Below are positions 54,930-64,000 of a stretch of 64,000 bases of DNA, one piece after another. Both the position numbers and the translations under genes were made by a program. Numbering within the stretch: the first letter of the stretch is position 1; the number at the start of each line of letters is the position of its first letter. The notes beneath the pieces were generated by a model. That model was not told the origin of the DNA. It worked only from the letters and a program-made list of their open reading frames with translations, and made no database searches. Source of the DNA: Aromatoleum toluclasticum ATCC 700605 (GTDB lineage: Bacteria; Pseudomonadota; Gammaproteobacteria; Burkholderiales; Rhodocyclaceae); assembly GCF_000378245.1 (NCBI RefSeq), contig NZ_KB899505.1:62001-126000 (forward strand), in the 5' to 3' direction.

Positions 54930-56724
54930 GGTTCGGCCCTCCCTGCTGTACGGCCCGCTCCTGTTCGGCTTTCTCGCCAGCGGCGCCGTAGGCGCGGGTA
55001 CCCGGCTGCGAGCGGGTGATCTTCACGTCGCCGTAGTCGATGCGCGGCGCGTCGGCGCCCGCGTAATGCGCGAGCGAGTGCCTGAGGAAGTTCGCGTCGT
55101 CGCGCTCGCCGAAGCCGTCGAGACGCTGGTGCGCACCGCGCGATTCGCGCCGCTCGAGGGCCGACCACGCCATCGCCTGCGCAACCTCGAGCTGGTAGCC
55201 GAGCTCGATCGCGAGCAGCCAGTCGGTATTCCACACGCAGGAGCTGTCCTCGACCTTCACCCTGCGATAGCGCTCGCGCAGTTCGGCGAGCTTGTCGCAG
55301 GTCGCCTGCATGCTGTCGGCCTGACGGTAGATGCCGCAGCCGTCTTCCATGCTCTGCGCCATGTCCTTGCGCAGCGTGGCGATGCGCTCGGTGCCGGCGG
55401 CGTTCGTCACGAGCCCGAGCGCGCGCTGCTGCGACGCCTCCGCCTGCTTCAGCAACACCTCCGTCGATCCGGGCGCGACCGATTTCGCGAAGGCTGCGGC
55501 CTCGACGCCGGCGGTCTTGCCGAACACGCACAGCTCCGCGAGCGAATTCGAGCCGAGGCGGTTGGCGCCGTGGATGCCGACGCTGGAGCATTCGCCCGCC
55601 GCATACAGGCCCGGCAGCGGCGCGGCGCAGCGCCCATCGACGAGGATGCCGCCCATCGTGTAATGCACCGCCGGGCGCACGGGGATCGGGGTCTTGGCCG
55701 GATCGACGCCGAGGAATTCCTCGGCCAGCTCGTAGATCTGCGGCAGGCGCTCGCGCAGCCTGGCTTCGCCGAGATGGCGCAGGTCAAGGTGCACGACCGG
55801 GCCGTGCGGGCCGTCGATGGTGCGCCCCTTCTGCTGCTCGTACCAGAAGGCCTGGCTCAGGCGGTCGCGCGGGCCGAGCTCCATCGCCTTGTTGCGCGGC
55901 GTCGGCTCGGCGGGCCCGAGGCCGTAGTCCTGCAGGTAACGGTAGCCGTCCCGGTTCAGCAGGAAGCCCCCTTCGCCACGGCAGGCCTCGGTGAACAGCA
56001 GGCCGGTGCCGGGCATGCAGGTCGGGTGGTACTGGACGAATTCCATGTCGCGCAGCGGCACGCCGTGGCGGTAGGCGAGCGCCATGCCGTCGCCGGTGAC
56101 GATGCCGCCGTTGGTGTTCTCGCGGAAGACGCGCCCGGCGCCGCCAGTGGCGATGATCACGGCGTTGGCCTGGATCAGCGTGAAGCGGCGCGACGCGATG
56201 TCGACGACGACCACGCCCTGCACGCGCCCGTCCTCGACGACCAGGTCGAGGCAGAAGTTCTCGTCGAAGCGCCGGATGGACGGGTACTTGAGCGAGGTCT
56301 GGAACAGCGTGTGCAGCATGTGGAAGCCGGTTTTGTCGGCAGCGAACCACGTGCGCTCGATCTTCATGCCGCCGAAGGCACGCACGTTGATGTGGCCGTC
56401 CGTCTTGCGGCTCCAGGGACAGCCCCAGTGCTCGAGCTGGACCATTTCCTCCGTGCAGCGCGCGACGAAGTCCTCGACCACATCCTGCTCGCACAGCCAG
56501 TCGCCGCCGGCGACGGTGTCGTGAAAGTGGTGTTCGAGGCTGTCGTGGGCCTGCACGACGCCGGCGGCCCCGCCCTCGGCCGCCACGGTGTGGCTGCGCA
56601 TCGGGTAGACCTTGGAAACCAGCGCGATCCTCAGCGAGGGGTCGGACTCGGCGGCCGCGATCGCGGCACGCAGGCCCGCTCCGCCCGCACCGACTATTGC
56701 GACGTCTGCCTTCCAGGCATCCAT
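54922..56724 (-). CDS. frdA: Fumarate reductase flavoprotein subunit
   Basis: 600 residues (E. coli FrdA 602). The FAD-binding GAGGAG (residues 12-17) is followed by RSHTVAAEGG, where the His carries covalent 8-alpha-histidyl FAD. Active-site segments HPTCMPGTGLLFTEACRGEGG and HYTMGGILVDGRCA are intact. First gene of frdABCD; the presence of E. coli-type FrdC and FrdD separates it from succinate dehydrogenase. It reduces fumarate to succinate under anoxia. Confidence 0.96.
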   Translation of the reverse strand: MDAWKADVAIVGAGGAGLRAAIAAAESDPSLRIALVSKVYPMRSHTVAAEGGAAGVVQAHDSLEHHFHDTVAGGDWLCEQDVVEDFVARCTEEMVQLEHWGCPWSRKTDGHINVRAFGGMKIERTWFAADKTGFHMLHTLFQTSLKYPSIRRFDENFCLDLVVEDGRVQGVVVVDIASRRFTLIQANAVIIATGGAGRVFRENTNGGIVTGDGMALAYRHGVPLRDMEFVQYHPTCMPGTGLLFTEACRGEGGFLLNRDGYRYLQDYGLGPAEPTPRNKAMELGPRDRLSQAFWYEQQKGRTIDGPHGPVVHLDLRHLGEARLRERLPQIYELAEEFLGVDPAKTPIPVRPAVHYTMGGILVDGRCAAPLPGLYAAGECSSVGIHGANRLGSNSLAELCVFGKTAGVEAAAFAKSVAPGSTEVLLKQAEASQQRALGLVTNAAGTERIATLRKDMAQSMEDGCGIYRQADSMQATCDKLAELRERYRRVKVEDSSCVWNTDWLLAIELGYQLEVAQAMAWSALERRESRGAHQRLDGFGERDDANFLRHSLAHYAGADAPRIDYGDVKITRSQPGTRAYGAAGEKAEQERAVQQGGPNRV

Positions 56725-57049
56725 GACGCTTTTCCCCTTTCGGCAGGCCCGGCAATGCCGCGCCCCTGGAAGATCTGCTCGTGCGACGGACAGGAATCGA
56801 CCCGCCTTCCGGATACGGAAACGAGCACGCTCTCCTTATATACCAACGTCACGAACAGCACTATGACGTTGTTGCAATCCAGTGTAACTCCCGAGCCGAA
56901 TACCCACAACGAGGACAGGATTATACAAGCCCGAACATGCGGGAAAATTCATCAGCCGCGAGCGCACTTATGACACACACGCATCAACGTGCATGTAAGA
57001 TGAACTTCCTCCGCCCTGCCGGGCCCGCACGACACGTTCCCGACACGCC
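56725..57049. other. Divergent control region of frdABCD and the EamA gene
   Basis: 325 bases without a gene. It contains an inverted repeat AACGTC-N14-GACGTT (56845-56870) in a TATATA-rich patch, about 120-145 bases from the frdA start. A TGACACACACGCATCA stretch (56970-56985) lies about 65 bases before the EamA ATG, with a TAAGAT -10-like hexamer at 56996-57001. No FNR-type TTGAT-N4-ATCAA site was found. Confidence 0.6.
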
Positions 57050-57931
57050 ATGGCCACTCTCCATCCCCGTCTGACTGCCGTAGCCCCCCTCCTCTTCGTC
57101 CTGCTGTGGAGCACCGGCTTCATCGGCGCGAAATTCGGCCTGCCCTTTGCGGAACCGCTTACCTTCCTGAGCACCCGCTACGTGCTGGTCATCACGCTGA
57201 TGGGCGCACTGGCGCTCGCGATGCGCGCGCCCTGGCCGCGCGACTGGCGCATGGTCGTCCACATCGGGGTGGCTGGCCTGCTGGTGCAGGCGACCTACCT
57301 CGGCGGGGTGTTCATGTCGATCCACCGCGGTCTGCCTGCGGGCGTCTCCTCCCTGGTGGTCGGCATGCAGCCGCTGCTGACCGCCCTCGGCGCCGGCTGG
57401 TTGCTGGGCGAACGGGTCACGCCGCGCCAATGGACGGGGCTCGTGCTGGGTTTTCTCGGCGTGACGCTGGTTGTCAGCAACAAGGTCGCGGTCGGCGTCT
57501 CGGCCGCGGAGCTGGGCTGGAAGCTCGCACCGGCCCTTGCGGCATTGGCCGGAATCACTGTCGGCACGCTGTACCAGAAGCGTTTCTGCCCGAGCTTCGA
57601 CCTGCGCACCGGTTCGGTCCTGCAGTTCATCCCCAGCCTGATCGTCACCGGCTTCATCGCCAGCCGCACCGAAACCCTGCACGTCGACTGGAGCGGGCAG
57701 TTCACCTTCGCATTGCTGTGGCTCGTACTCGTGCTCTCGCTCGGCGCGATCAGCCTGCTCAACCTGCTGATCCGCAGCGGCAGCGCCGTGAACGTGGCCA
57801 GCCTGTTCTATCTGACGCCGCCGACGACGGCGCTGATGGCCTGGCTGCTGTTCGGCGAGACGCTCACCGGCCTCGCGCTCGCCGGCATGGCCGTCGCCGT
57901 GCTGGGCGTGTGGCTCGCGCGCAAGGCCTGA
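57050..57931 (+). CDS. EamA/DMT-family transporter, copy 2
   Basis: 293 residues, ten predicted membrane helices. The opening LLFVLLWSTGFIGAKFGLPFAEPLTFLSTRY and the second repeat ASLFYLTPPTTALMAWLLFGETLTGLALAG are typical EamA. Substrate unknown. Only distantly similar to the copy at 45719. It is divergent from frdA. Confidence 0.88.
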   Translation: MATLHPRLTAVAPLLFVLLWSTGFIGAKFGLPFAEPLTFLSTRYVLVITLMGALALAMRAPWPRDWRMVVHIGVAGLLVQATYLGGVFMSIHRGLPAGVSSLVVGMQPLLTALGAGWLLGERVTPRQWTGLVLGFLGVTLVVSNKVAVGVSAAELGWKLAPALAALAGITVGTLYQKRFCPSFDLRTGSVLQFIPSLIVTGFIASRTETLHVDWSGQFTFALLWLVLVLSLGAISLLNLLIRSGSAVNVASLFYLTPPTTALMAWLLFGETLTGLALAGMAVAVLGVWLARKA

Positions 57932-58093
57932 CGCCTCCGTCCGGCGGGCCCGGCCCGCGCCGACTCACCCGGAATCCGCCTTCGGCGGCATACCCTTGCT
58001 CCGCATAGGTGATAACCACAATGCGGAAGTTCACACTGCCCATGATTCTCCCCGGTCGAAATAATCGCGGCCACGCAGTCAATAACCGAGGAG

Positions 58094-59485
58094 ATGGATT
58101 TGGTAAAGAAACCGTTTTACACGTCGCTGTATTTCCAGGTCATCGTCGCGATCGTGATTGGCGTGCTGCTGGGGCATTTCTACCCGCAGACCGGCGCTGC
58201 GATGAAACCGCTGGGTGACGGCTTCATCAAGCTGATCAAGATGATCATCGCCCCGATCATCTTCTGTACCGTCGTCGTCGGCATCGCCGGCATGGAGGAC
58301 ATGAAGAAGGTCGGCAAGACGGGTGGCCTGGCGCTGCTGTATTTCGAGGTCGTCAGCACGATCGCGCTGATGGTGGGACTGGTCATCGTCAATACCGTCA
58401 AGCCGGGCGCCGGCATGAACATCGACGTGACGACGCTGGATACGAAAGCGATCGCCGCCTATACCGACCCGTCGAAGATGCAGAGCACGACGGAGTTCCT
58501 GCTGCACGTGATCCCGACAACCGTCGTCGACGCCTTCGCGAAGGGCGAGATCCTGCAGGTGCTGCTGTTCTCGGTGCTGTTCGGCTTCGCGCTGCACAAG
58601 TTCGGCGGCCGTGGCACGCCGGTGTTCGACTTCATCGAGAAGTTCTCGCACGTGCTGTTCGGCATCGTCGGCTACATCATGAAGGTCGCGCCGATCGGCG
58701 CGTTCGGCGCGATGGCCTTCACGATCGGCAAGCACGGCGTCGGCGCCCTCGCCCAGCTCGGCATGCTGATGGGCACCTTCTACGCGACCTGCCTCGTGTT
58801 CATCTTCGGCGTGCTGGGCCTGATCGCACGCATCCACGGCTTCTCGGTCGTGAAGCTGATCGCCTACATCAAGGAAGAGCTGCTGATCGTGCTGGGCACC
58901 TCGTCGTCCGAGTCGGCGCTACCGCGCATCATGGCCAAGATGGAGAACCTGGGCTGCAAGAAGTCGACCGTCGGCCTCGTGATCCCGACCGGCTACTCGT
59001 TCAACCTCGACGGCACCTCGATCTACCTGACGATGGCGGCCGTGTTCATCGCGCAGGCGACCAACACCCCGCTGGACCTGACGCAACAGCTGACCCTGCT
59101 TGCGGTGTTGCTCCTGACCTCGAAGGGCGCGGCGGGCGTCACCGGCAGCGGCTTCATCGTACTCGCCGCGACGCTGTCGGCCGTCGGCGGCGTGCCGGTG
59201 GCGGGCCTTGCGCTGATCCTTGGCATCGACCGCTTCATGTCGGAAGCTCGTGCGCTGACCAACCTGATCGGCAACAGCGTCGCGACCGTGGTCGTCGCGA
59301 AATGGTGCAAGGACGTCGACATGAAGGTGCTCAACAGCCACCTCAACAACGAGACGATCGAGGAAGCCAACGATCCCGAGGCCGTGCTCGACCAGCAGGA
59401 CGCGCACATGGACGTGCGCCAGGCCGTGGCGAAGGTGACAGAAGCGGCCGAAATGCCGCAGCTCGCAGTGCCTGCCCGCGCGTAA
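58094..59485 (+). CDS. dctA: C4-dicarboxylate transporter DctA
   Basis: 463 residues (family about 430-460). It takes up succinate, fumarate and malate with protons or sodium. SDF-family features: [14 protein letters not shown] (the serine-rich re-entrant loop), [15 protein letters not shown] and [21 protein letters not shown] touches the ATG at 58094 directly; a TTG at 58100, in the same frame, has better spacing (six bases) and may be the true start. Its position near frdABCD suggests fumarate import for respiration. Confidence 0.95.
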   Translation: MDLVKKPFYTSLYFQVIVAIVIGVLLGHFYPQTGAAMKPLGDGFIKLIKMIIAPIIFCTVVVGIAGMEDMKKVGKTGGLALLYFEVVSTIALMVGLVIVNTVKPGAGMNIDVTTLDTKAIAAYTDPSKMQSTTEFLLHVIPTTVVDAFAKGEILQVLLFSVLFGFALHKFGGRGTPVFDFIEKFSHVLFGIVGYIMKVAPIGAFGAMAFTIGKHGVGALAQLGMLMGTFYATCLVFIFGVLGLIARIHGFSVVKLIAYIKEELLIVLGTSSSESALPRIMAKMENLGCKKSTVGLVIPTGYSFNLDGTSIYLTMAAVFIAQATNTPLDLTQQLTLLAVLLLTSKGAAGVTGSGFIVLAATLSAVGGVPVAGLALILGIDRFMSEARALTNLIGNSVATVVVAKWCKDVDMKVLNSHLNNETIEEANDPEAVLDQQDAHMDVRQAVAKVTEAAEMPQLAVPARA

Positions 59486-59513
59486 GCGCGCCGCTTGCGG
59501 CAGCGAAAAGCAC

Positions 59514-59553
59514 ATCGGCCCGCCAGCATCCGCTGGCGGGCCGATTTCTTTGC
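59514..59553 (+). terminator. Intrinsic terminator after dctA
   Basis: A 14-bp perfect stem, ATCGGCCCGCCAGC with GCTGGCGGGCCGAT, and a four-base loop, followed by TTCTTT. Confidence 0.9.
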
Positions 59554-59589
59554 TGCGCGAGGCCGGAACTCCCCGGCCCCGGGTCTGCG

Positions 59590-60510
59590 TCAGCCGGGCA
59601 GCAACACACCCGCGTTGCGGATCGCCTTCTGGTACTCCGCCGTCGATTCGTCGATCGTCTTCAGCGCGTTGTCGAGTTCGTTGCGCTTGGTCTGGGCGTC
59701 GGCATCTGCGCGGAGCTTGACCGCGCGGTCGAGCGTTCCCTTGAGCTGCGCCTCGCGAGCGCTGCCGTTGGGCACCAGCATCGGGATCAGCATGCGGTAG
59801 GTCTCGTTGCGGTCCTGCTCGTAGCGGTACTCGTCGCCCTTGCTGTCGAACTGCAGCGTGCGCACGAGCGTCTCGCCGCCGCGCAGGCGCTCGATCTGGA
59901 CCTTGGTGCGCAGGTAAGCGTGATCGAGGATCGCGCGGCCGCGACGCGCATCGGCCGCGCGCTCGGCGTCGGCGTCGCCCATCAGCTTGTCCACGATCTT
60001 CACCTCGGCCCGACCCTTGTCGTCGCTCTTTTCCTCGGCGATGCGCGCCAGCGCGTCGCGCAGGGACTTGGTCGATTCCTTGCGCGCCGTGTACTCCTTC
60101 TGCTCGCGCGGGTCCGCGGCGGAGGCCGGCGCTGCCGCCTTGGCTCCGTTCGCCGCGGGCTTCACGAGCTCGGCAATCGAGAGCTTGGCGCCGAGGTAGG
60201 CATCTTCGAGCAACAGGCGTGCATCGAGGATTCTGCCGTCGGCCGCCGCAGCCTCGGCCTGCTTGATCTTCGCTTCGTTGTCCTGCACGACACGCGAATT
60301 GTCCACCTTGCGCTGCTCTCCGACACGCTTGAGCGCCTTGTTGAGCTCCCTGGTGCTGTCGAGCACGCGCGCAAAGTCGCTTTTCATCCGCGCTTCCTCG
60401 GCGGCCACCACGCGGGCCGACTGCACGTCGGCAAACACGTCGGCCGTTCCGAGAAAGCCCGCGCCCGCAACCAGCGCGGCCCCGAGGGCGAATTTCGATC
60501 CGTTCTTCAT
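59590..60510 (-). CDS. Exported helical/coiled-coil protein, function unknown
   Basis: 306 residues from ATG 60510, with an AAGGGGA ribosome site; an in-frame extension upstream has no acceptable start. Signal peptide about 1-27. The mature part is strongly charged and helical: VVAAEEARMKSDFARVLDSTRELN, EAKIKQAEAAAADGRILDARLLLEDAY and a similar block around residue 185. The two blocks suggest internal duplication of a helical hairpin. No known domain. It may be a periplasmic structural or chaperone-like protein (inference). Confidence 0.6.
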   Translation of the reverse strand: MKNGSKFALGAALVAGAGFLGTADVFADVQSARVVAAEEARMKSDFARVLDSTRELNKALKRVGEQRKVDNSRVVQDNEAKIKQAEAAAADGRILDARLLLEDAYLGAKLSIAELVKPAANGAKAAAPASAADPREQKEYTARKESTKSLRDALARIAEEKSDDKGRAEVKIVDKLMGDADAERAADARRGRAILDHAYLRTKVQIERLRGGETLVRTLQFDSKGDEYRYEQDRNETYRMLIPMLVPNGSAREAQLKGTLDRAVKLRADADAQTKRNELDNALKTIDESTAEYQKAIRNAGVLLPG

Positions 60511-60836
60511 GCTATTCCCCTTGTTTTGCATGTTCCGGTGCATAGCCTTCCCCGCTTCCGGCCTCCCGTGGCTTCGATATGGACACGGGACGGGACGGCA
60601 GTGCCGTCCATGACCAAAGTCTAGCTCATTAGCCACGTCACGATCATGGGTTTGGTCAAATCGGCCACAGATTCGCAGGCCCCGTGCCGCGGCCGGATCG
60701 ACGCCCGGGGGTATGCGAAAGACATTGCACCGGGACTTTTCGGGCGAATAGGGAATATTGCGCCGCCAGCCGGCGTTTACCCGTTGTCGGCGCCGGAAGG
60801 CGCGGCGACTGGAAAGACCCCGACAAGGAGATGAAG
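60511..60836. other. Divergent intergenic region between two exported-protein genes
   Basis: 326 bases; I see no gene and no clear promoter hexamers. A TTGACC is present on the minus strand near 60650 without a matching -10. Confidence 0.5.
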
Positions 60837-61343
60837 ATGAATCGACTGATATGGACGGGCATCTGCGCATTGGCCGCAGGCTGCATCGCGAGTACCGCAA
60901 CGGCCGCAGGACGGGACGACAAGATCCTCGAGTTCGACACGATGGTCGGAGTGCCCTTGCCCTATACGGGCCCGACCAACGCGATCCGGGGCGTGAACGG
61001 TGGCGGCCTGCCTTGGACCATCGCGGGAGCGGAAGGAGATCTCACGGCGTCCGGCAAGCTCGAGATCCGCGTCACGGGCCTGGTCTTTGCCGACGACTCC
61101 ATCGTCCCGGAAAACATTCGCGGCAAGAACACCGTCCCGAATTTCCGAGCGATCGTGAGTTGCCTGAGCAGGAGCTCGCCGACGAGCGCATCGACCGTAA
61201 ATGTGGTGACGGCCCCCTTCCCGGCCAGCGCAACGGGCGACGCCTATATCGAGGCCCAGCTGGAGCTGCCCCAGCCGTGCATCGCGCCGATCATCTTCGT
61301 GACGAGTCCGACCGGCGCGTGGTTTGCGGCGACGGGCATGTGA
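60837..61343 (+). CDS. Small exported protein, function unknown
   Basis: 168 residues from ATG 60837; an ATG six bases upstream directly follows AAGGAG and is less likely. Signal peptide 1-23. The mature part contains LEFDTMVGVPLPYTGPTNAIRGVNGGGLPW, ASGKLEIRVTGLVFADDS and a C-terminal CIAPIIFVTSPTGAWFAATG. It has two cysteines likely to form a disulfide. The pattern of short beta segments suggests a secreted beta-sandwich. It is convergent with the esterase. Confidence 0.65.
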   Translation: MNRLIWTGICALAAGCIASTATAAGRDDKILEFDTMVGVPLPYTGPTNAIRGVNGGGLPWTIAGAEGDLTASGKLEIRVTGLVFADDSIVPENIRGKNTVPNFRAIVSCLSRSSPTSASTVNVVTAPFPASATGDAYIEAQLELPQPCIAPIIFVTSPTGAWFAATGM

Positions 61344-61364
61344 GCTTCGCCCGCCGCGCGACCG

Positions 61365-63182
61365 TCAGAAGCCGAGGCTGAGCCCGCCCTGCAGCGCGTA
61401 GGCACGCACGTCGTCCTGCGCGATGCGGGTCGACAGCGCGAGGTTGCCGCTCAGGGTCGGCGAGAACTTCGCGCCGACGCCGACGACCGCCGTGCCCCAG
61501 GTGCGCTCGGGCGCAAAGGCCGGCAGGGCGAAGCCGTTGGCGGGCAGGCTGGCGAGGCTCGCATGCACCTTGCGGTCGTCGTCCTCGAAATCGCGGTTGA
61601 GGGCGACGCGCGCGTACGGCAGGTAGCGGCCCAGATCCCAGCTCGCCTGGTAGCCGATGCTGCCGAGCAGGGAATTGCGGTCCTGGCTGCGGAAGGCCAT
61701 CGTGGTCGAGGACTGCCCCTTCTCGGTGAAGCCGTCGACCTCGACCTGCTGCAAGTGCATGCCTAGCGTCGGCCCGTGGCGCAGCGCGCCCGCACTGAAG
61801 TCGTAGCCGGCCAGCACGCCCAGGGAGAGGTTGGTGCCCGAGGTCGAGCCCTTCATGGTGCGCTGCGCCGCGCCCAGCGTGACGTCGCGGCGGGTGTCGT
61901 AGTCGATGCTGCCGAATGCTCCGACCGCCGTCGCGTGCAGGGGACCGCTGCGGTAGCCGGCATACAGCGCGAGGGTCTGCTCGCGCTGTTCGTAGTCGCC
62001 GGCATCGGCGGAGAAATCGGCGTCGAACATGGCCAGGCCAACCGCTGCGCCGACGCTGAGCGAAGGCGAGATCCAGGTGTCGACGCCCACGGCGAGGTCA
62101 TAGGGGTTGCCGCTGGCGCCGGGCACCGCTTCGCTCGACGAATATTTGAGGCGCCCGCCGCCGAGACTTGCCCACAGGTTGCGCCCGCTCTGCCCGCGCG
62201 CCCAGGCGCCGAGGGCGAGCTGGTCCTGCACGGTGGAGAACAGCGCCTCGCGGGTGTAGAGCGGCGACTCGGCAAGCAGCGACACCGCACCCGGTGCACG
62301 CAGTACGCCCAGCGCGTAATCGGCGATCACGCGATGGCCGGCGGTCGTCGGATGCACACCGTCGGCGAAGAGGAAGGTCTGGTCGGCACCCGGGGCGACA
62401 AGGTCGGCGGCCGTACACACCAGCGAGGGCGTAAGTCCGCAGGCGGGAACGGTCACGTTGGCGAAGCCATAGGGTGCGGGATCGGCACCGACTTCGCGCA
62501 GCAAGGAAAAGGTGTCGAGCGGGATGACCTGGATGCGGGCGGTAGCCAGGCCGCCGTACAGCACCTGGTTATAGGCACTCGAGAGTGCCGTGACGGCGGC
62601 AGCATTGGCGGGGCCGAGGGAGGCGCCGAAGGGCGTGGCACCGACGTCGGGGAGCGTCGAGACGAGGATGTAGCGCGCGCCGGCGGCCTTCAGCGTCCCG
62701 ACTGCCGCGACCTGACCGGTTGCCGCCGTGACGATGTCGCCAAGCGGGTTTGACGATGTCTCGAGTGCCAGGAAGAGGTCGTTGGCGCCACCCCACACCG
62801 AGTACAGCGCTCCCGGGTCGGCCCGGCCGCCGGTGGACGCGAGGTAGGCGGCAATCTGGCTCTGGATCGGCGTCGCGAAGCGGGTCGGATCGGCGTCGGG
62901 GTAGCCCGGCCGGGCAGTCACGCGCGCGCCTCCCATCGCGTAGTTGCTGCCACCGGCCACGGCGGGCGTGGCATCCGTCCCGAGCGCTGCGGCGAGGTTC
63001 TCGCTCCACACCGGGCCCGGATTGGTCGTGAAGCGCCCGGTTCCCGGGGGCAGGAAGGCGGAAAAGCTGCCGGCATCGCTGAGGCTGTCGCCGAAGAAGT
63101 AGGTGTTGCTGAAGTCGGCCGCAGCCGCACTCGCGCTGAATGCCGCCGCGACGGCCATGCCGAGCAGGGACGGTCTGATCAT
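61365..63182 (-). CDS. GDSL-type autotransporter esterase (EstA-like)
   Basis: 605 residues. Signal peptide 1-22. The SGNH-hydrolase domain has the nucleophile in FFGDSLSDAG (Ser33), block III GGANDLF and the catalytic Asp/His in FADGVHPTTAGH. From about residue 330 a twelve-strand autotransporter barrel follows (ending LSLGF with a C-terminal Phe). Such proteins expose a lipase/esterase on the cell surface. The likely role is hydrolysis of short-chain esters or lipids. It is monocistronic. Confidence 0.92.
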   Translation of the reverse strand: MIRPSLLGMAVAAAFSASAAAADFSNTYFFGDSLSDAGSFSAFLPPGTGRFTTNPGPVWSENLAAALGTDATPAVAGGSNYAMGGARVTARPGYPDADPTRFATPIQSQIAAYLASTGGRADPGALYSVWGGANDLFLALETSSNPLGDIVTAATGQVAAVGTLKAAGARYILVSTLPDVGATPFGASLGPANAAAVTALSSAYNQVLYGGLATARIQVIPLDTFSLLREVGADPAPYGFANVTVPACGLTPSLVCTAADLVAPGADQTFLFADGVHPTTAGHRVIADYALGVLRAPGAVSLLAESPLYTREALFSTVQDQLALGAWARGQSGRNLWASLGGGRLKYSSSEAVPGASGNPYDLAVGVDTWISPSLSVGAAVGLAMFDADFSADAGDYEQREQTLALYAGYRSGPLHATAVGAFGSIDYDTRRDVTLGAAQRTMKGSTSGTNLSLGVLAGYDFSAGALRHGPTLGMHLQQVEVDGFTEKGQSSTTMAFRSQDRNSLLGSIGYQASWDLGRYLPYARVALNRDFEDDDRKVHASLASLPANGFALPAFAPERTWGTAVVGVGAKFSPTLSGNLALSTRIAQDDVRAYALQGGLSLGF

Positions 63183-63341
63183 CGGAAATCTCCGGTTGGT
63201 TCATGCCGCGAGCCGGCTCGCGGCGGGGGGGAGGGCGAGTATCGTACCGGCATTATCCAGCGTCAATCCGGCTGTCATGCAAGGCACGGCATGTAACAGC
63301 GTGTGCGGTAAGGATAGGCTGCCTTCCTTTAGAATGCGCGG

Positions 63342-63899
63342 ATGAAGGTCACATCCGCATCGCGCATCGTCGCGACCCGCATCCTGGGCCTGGATCCCGG
63401 ACTGCGCATCACGGGATTCGGCGTCATCGACAAGCTCGGCAGCCAGCTGCGCTACGTCGCGAGCGGCTGCATCCGGACACGCGACGGGGAACTCCCCGGA
63501 CGCCTGAAGACGCTGCTCGACGGCGTGCGCGAGGTCATTGCGACCTATACGCCGGATCAGGCCGCGGTCGAGAAGGTGTTCGTGAATGTGAACCCGCAAT
63601 CCACGCTGTTGCTCGGGCAGGCACGCGGCGCGGTGATCTGCGGCGCGGTGGCCTGCGACCTGCCGGTGCATGAATACACGGCCCTGCAGGTCAAGCAGGC
63701 AGTGGTCGGCTACGGCAAGGCGAACAAGGAGCAGGTGCAGCACATGGTGCAGCGCCTGCTCGCGCTCGACGGCAGCCCCGGTCCGGACGCGGCCGACGCG
63801 CTCGCGTGCGCGATCTGCCACGCACATGGCGGCGAGGGCCTCGGCGGCGTGACGGGCGGGCGCCGGCGCGCCGGCCGCATCCTCGTCCTCCCGCAGTAA
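63342..63899 (+). CDS. ruvC: Holliday junction endonuclease RuvC
   Basis: 185 residues. The four catalytic acidic residues are visible in [26 protein letters not shown], and [16 protein letters not shown]. It nicks four-way junctions symmetrically. A TAGAAT at 63330-63335 lies only seven bases before the ATG, so transcription may start close to or at the A of the start codon. It is separated from ruvAB in this genome segment. Confidence 0.96.
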   Translation: MKVTSASRIVATRILGLDPGLRITGFGVIDKLGSQLRYVASGCIRTRDGELPGRLKTLLDGVREVIATYTPDQAAVEKVFVNVNPQSTLLLGQARGAVICGAVACDLPVHEYTALQVKQAVVGYGKANKEQVQHMVQRLLALDGSPGPDAADALACAICHAHGGEGLGGVTGGRRRAGRILVLPQ

Positions 63900-63941
63900 G
63901 CCGATGCCCGACGAGCACCGTTCGGGCTGGCCGGTTGGCCG

Positions 63942-64000
63942 TCAGCCCTTGGGCAGGCGCCCCATCAGGTAGAACTCTTCGTTCGGGCGCATGCTGGAGA
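63942..64000 (-). CDS. C-terminal end of an unidentified protein (partial)
   Basis: A minus-strand frame ends with a TGA at 63942-63944; the last visible residues are MRPNEEFYLMGRLPKG. The gene continues beyond the right edge. The tail is not diagnostic of a family. It is convergent with ruvC. Confidence 0.45.
   Translation of the reverse strand, partial: SSMRPNEEFYLMGRLPKG

Noticed and set aside
49861-56973. Plus-strand frames of about 700 codons opposite the CbcL-like and frdA genes
   Set aside because: Same mirror-frame effect; the minus-strand proteins have haem, FAD and Fe-S motifs, whereas the plus-strand frames have none.

Overview
The window is GC-rich, densely packed bacterial chromosome, probably from a betaproteobacterium of the Azoarcus/Aromatoleum/Thauera group (Rhodocyclales). 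That placement is inferred from the gene mix, not measured: an SAH riboswitch ahead of ahcY-metF, a second short infA (infA2) beside a cold-shock gene, BPSS1780-type membrane proteins, the thrB...nadD-rsfS-rlmH order, ethylbenzene-dehydrogenase-type haem proteins and a complete fumarate reductase. I saw no tRNA, rRNA, CRISPR array, prophage or insertion sequence.

Layout. 1-9.8 kb is an envelope-polysaccharide locus: a two-domain sugar kinase cut by the left edge, msbA, a second small kinase, an O-antigen-ligase-type protein, a sulfotransferase, two glycosyltransferases and a carbamoyltransferase. The last five form one minus-strand operon. 10-18.2 kb is housekeeping: polA, a LOG-type protein, DUF2782, thrB, two BPSS1780 proteins, nadD, rsfS and rlmH. 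18.2-19.6 kb holds an exported haem-domain protein with a cupredoxin. 19.9-31.8 kb holds maf, rng, a MenA-like prenyltransferase, ruvAB, rlmI, an HTH protein, xerC-DUF484-dapF and two lipid A acyltransferases. metK (32.0 kb) follows a strong promoter and a roughly 160-nt leader containing a terminator-like hairpin.

33.4-38.2 kb is accessory: a NarX/NarL-type two-component pair, a secreted PxKF-like protein, a frameshifted remnant of a second LuxR-type regulator and a cytochrome P460. 38.3-42.4 kb holds infA2 (apparently with an ATC start), a cold-shock protein, a lipoprotein and the SAH-riboswitch operon ahcY-metF. 42.4-49.8 kb has a soluble CZB chemoreceptor, a DUF1326-DUF2182 pair behind a palindromic operator, two small or hypothetical genes, an EamA transporter, a HerA-like ATPase, an exported HExxH protein and yebC.

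The most interesting block is 49.9-59.5 kb, an anaerobic-respiration island: frdABCD, a dihaem ethylbenzene-dehydrogenase-type cytochrome and a nonahaem-cytochrome c/cytochrome b fusion resembling Geobacter CbcL, with dctA (C4-dicarboxylate uptake) beyond a divergent EamA gene. Together these suggest fumarate import and reduction plus a quinol-to-periplasm electron exit. The window closes with two exported hypothetical proteins, a GDSL autotransporter esterase, ruvC and the tail of a minus-strand gene.
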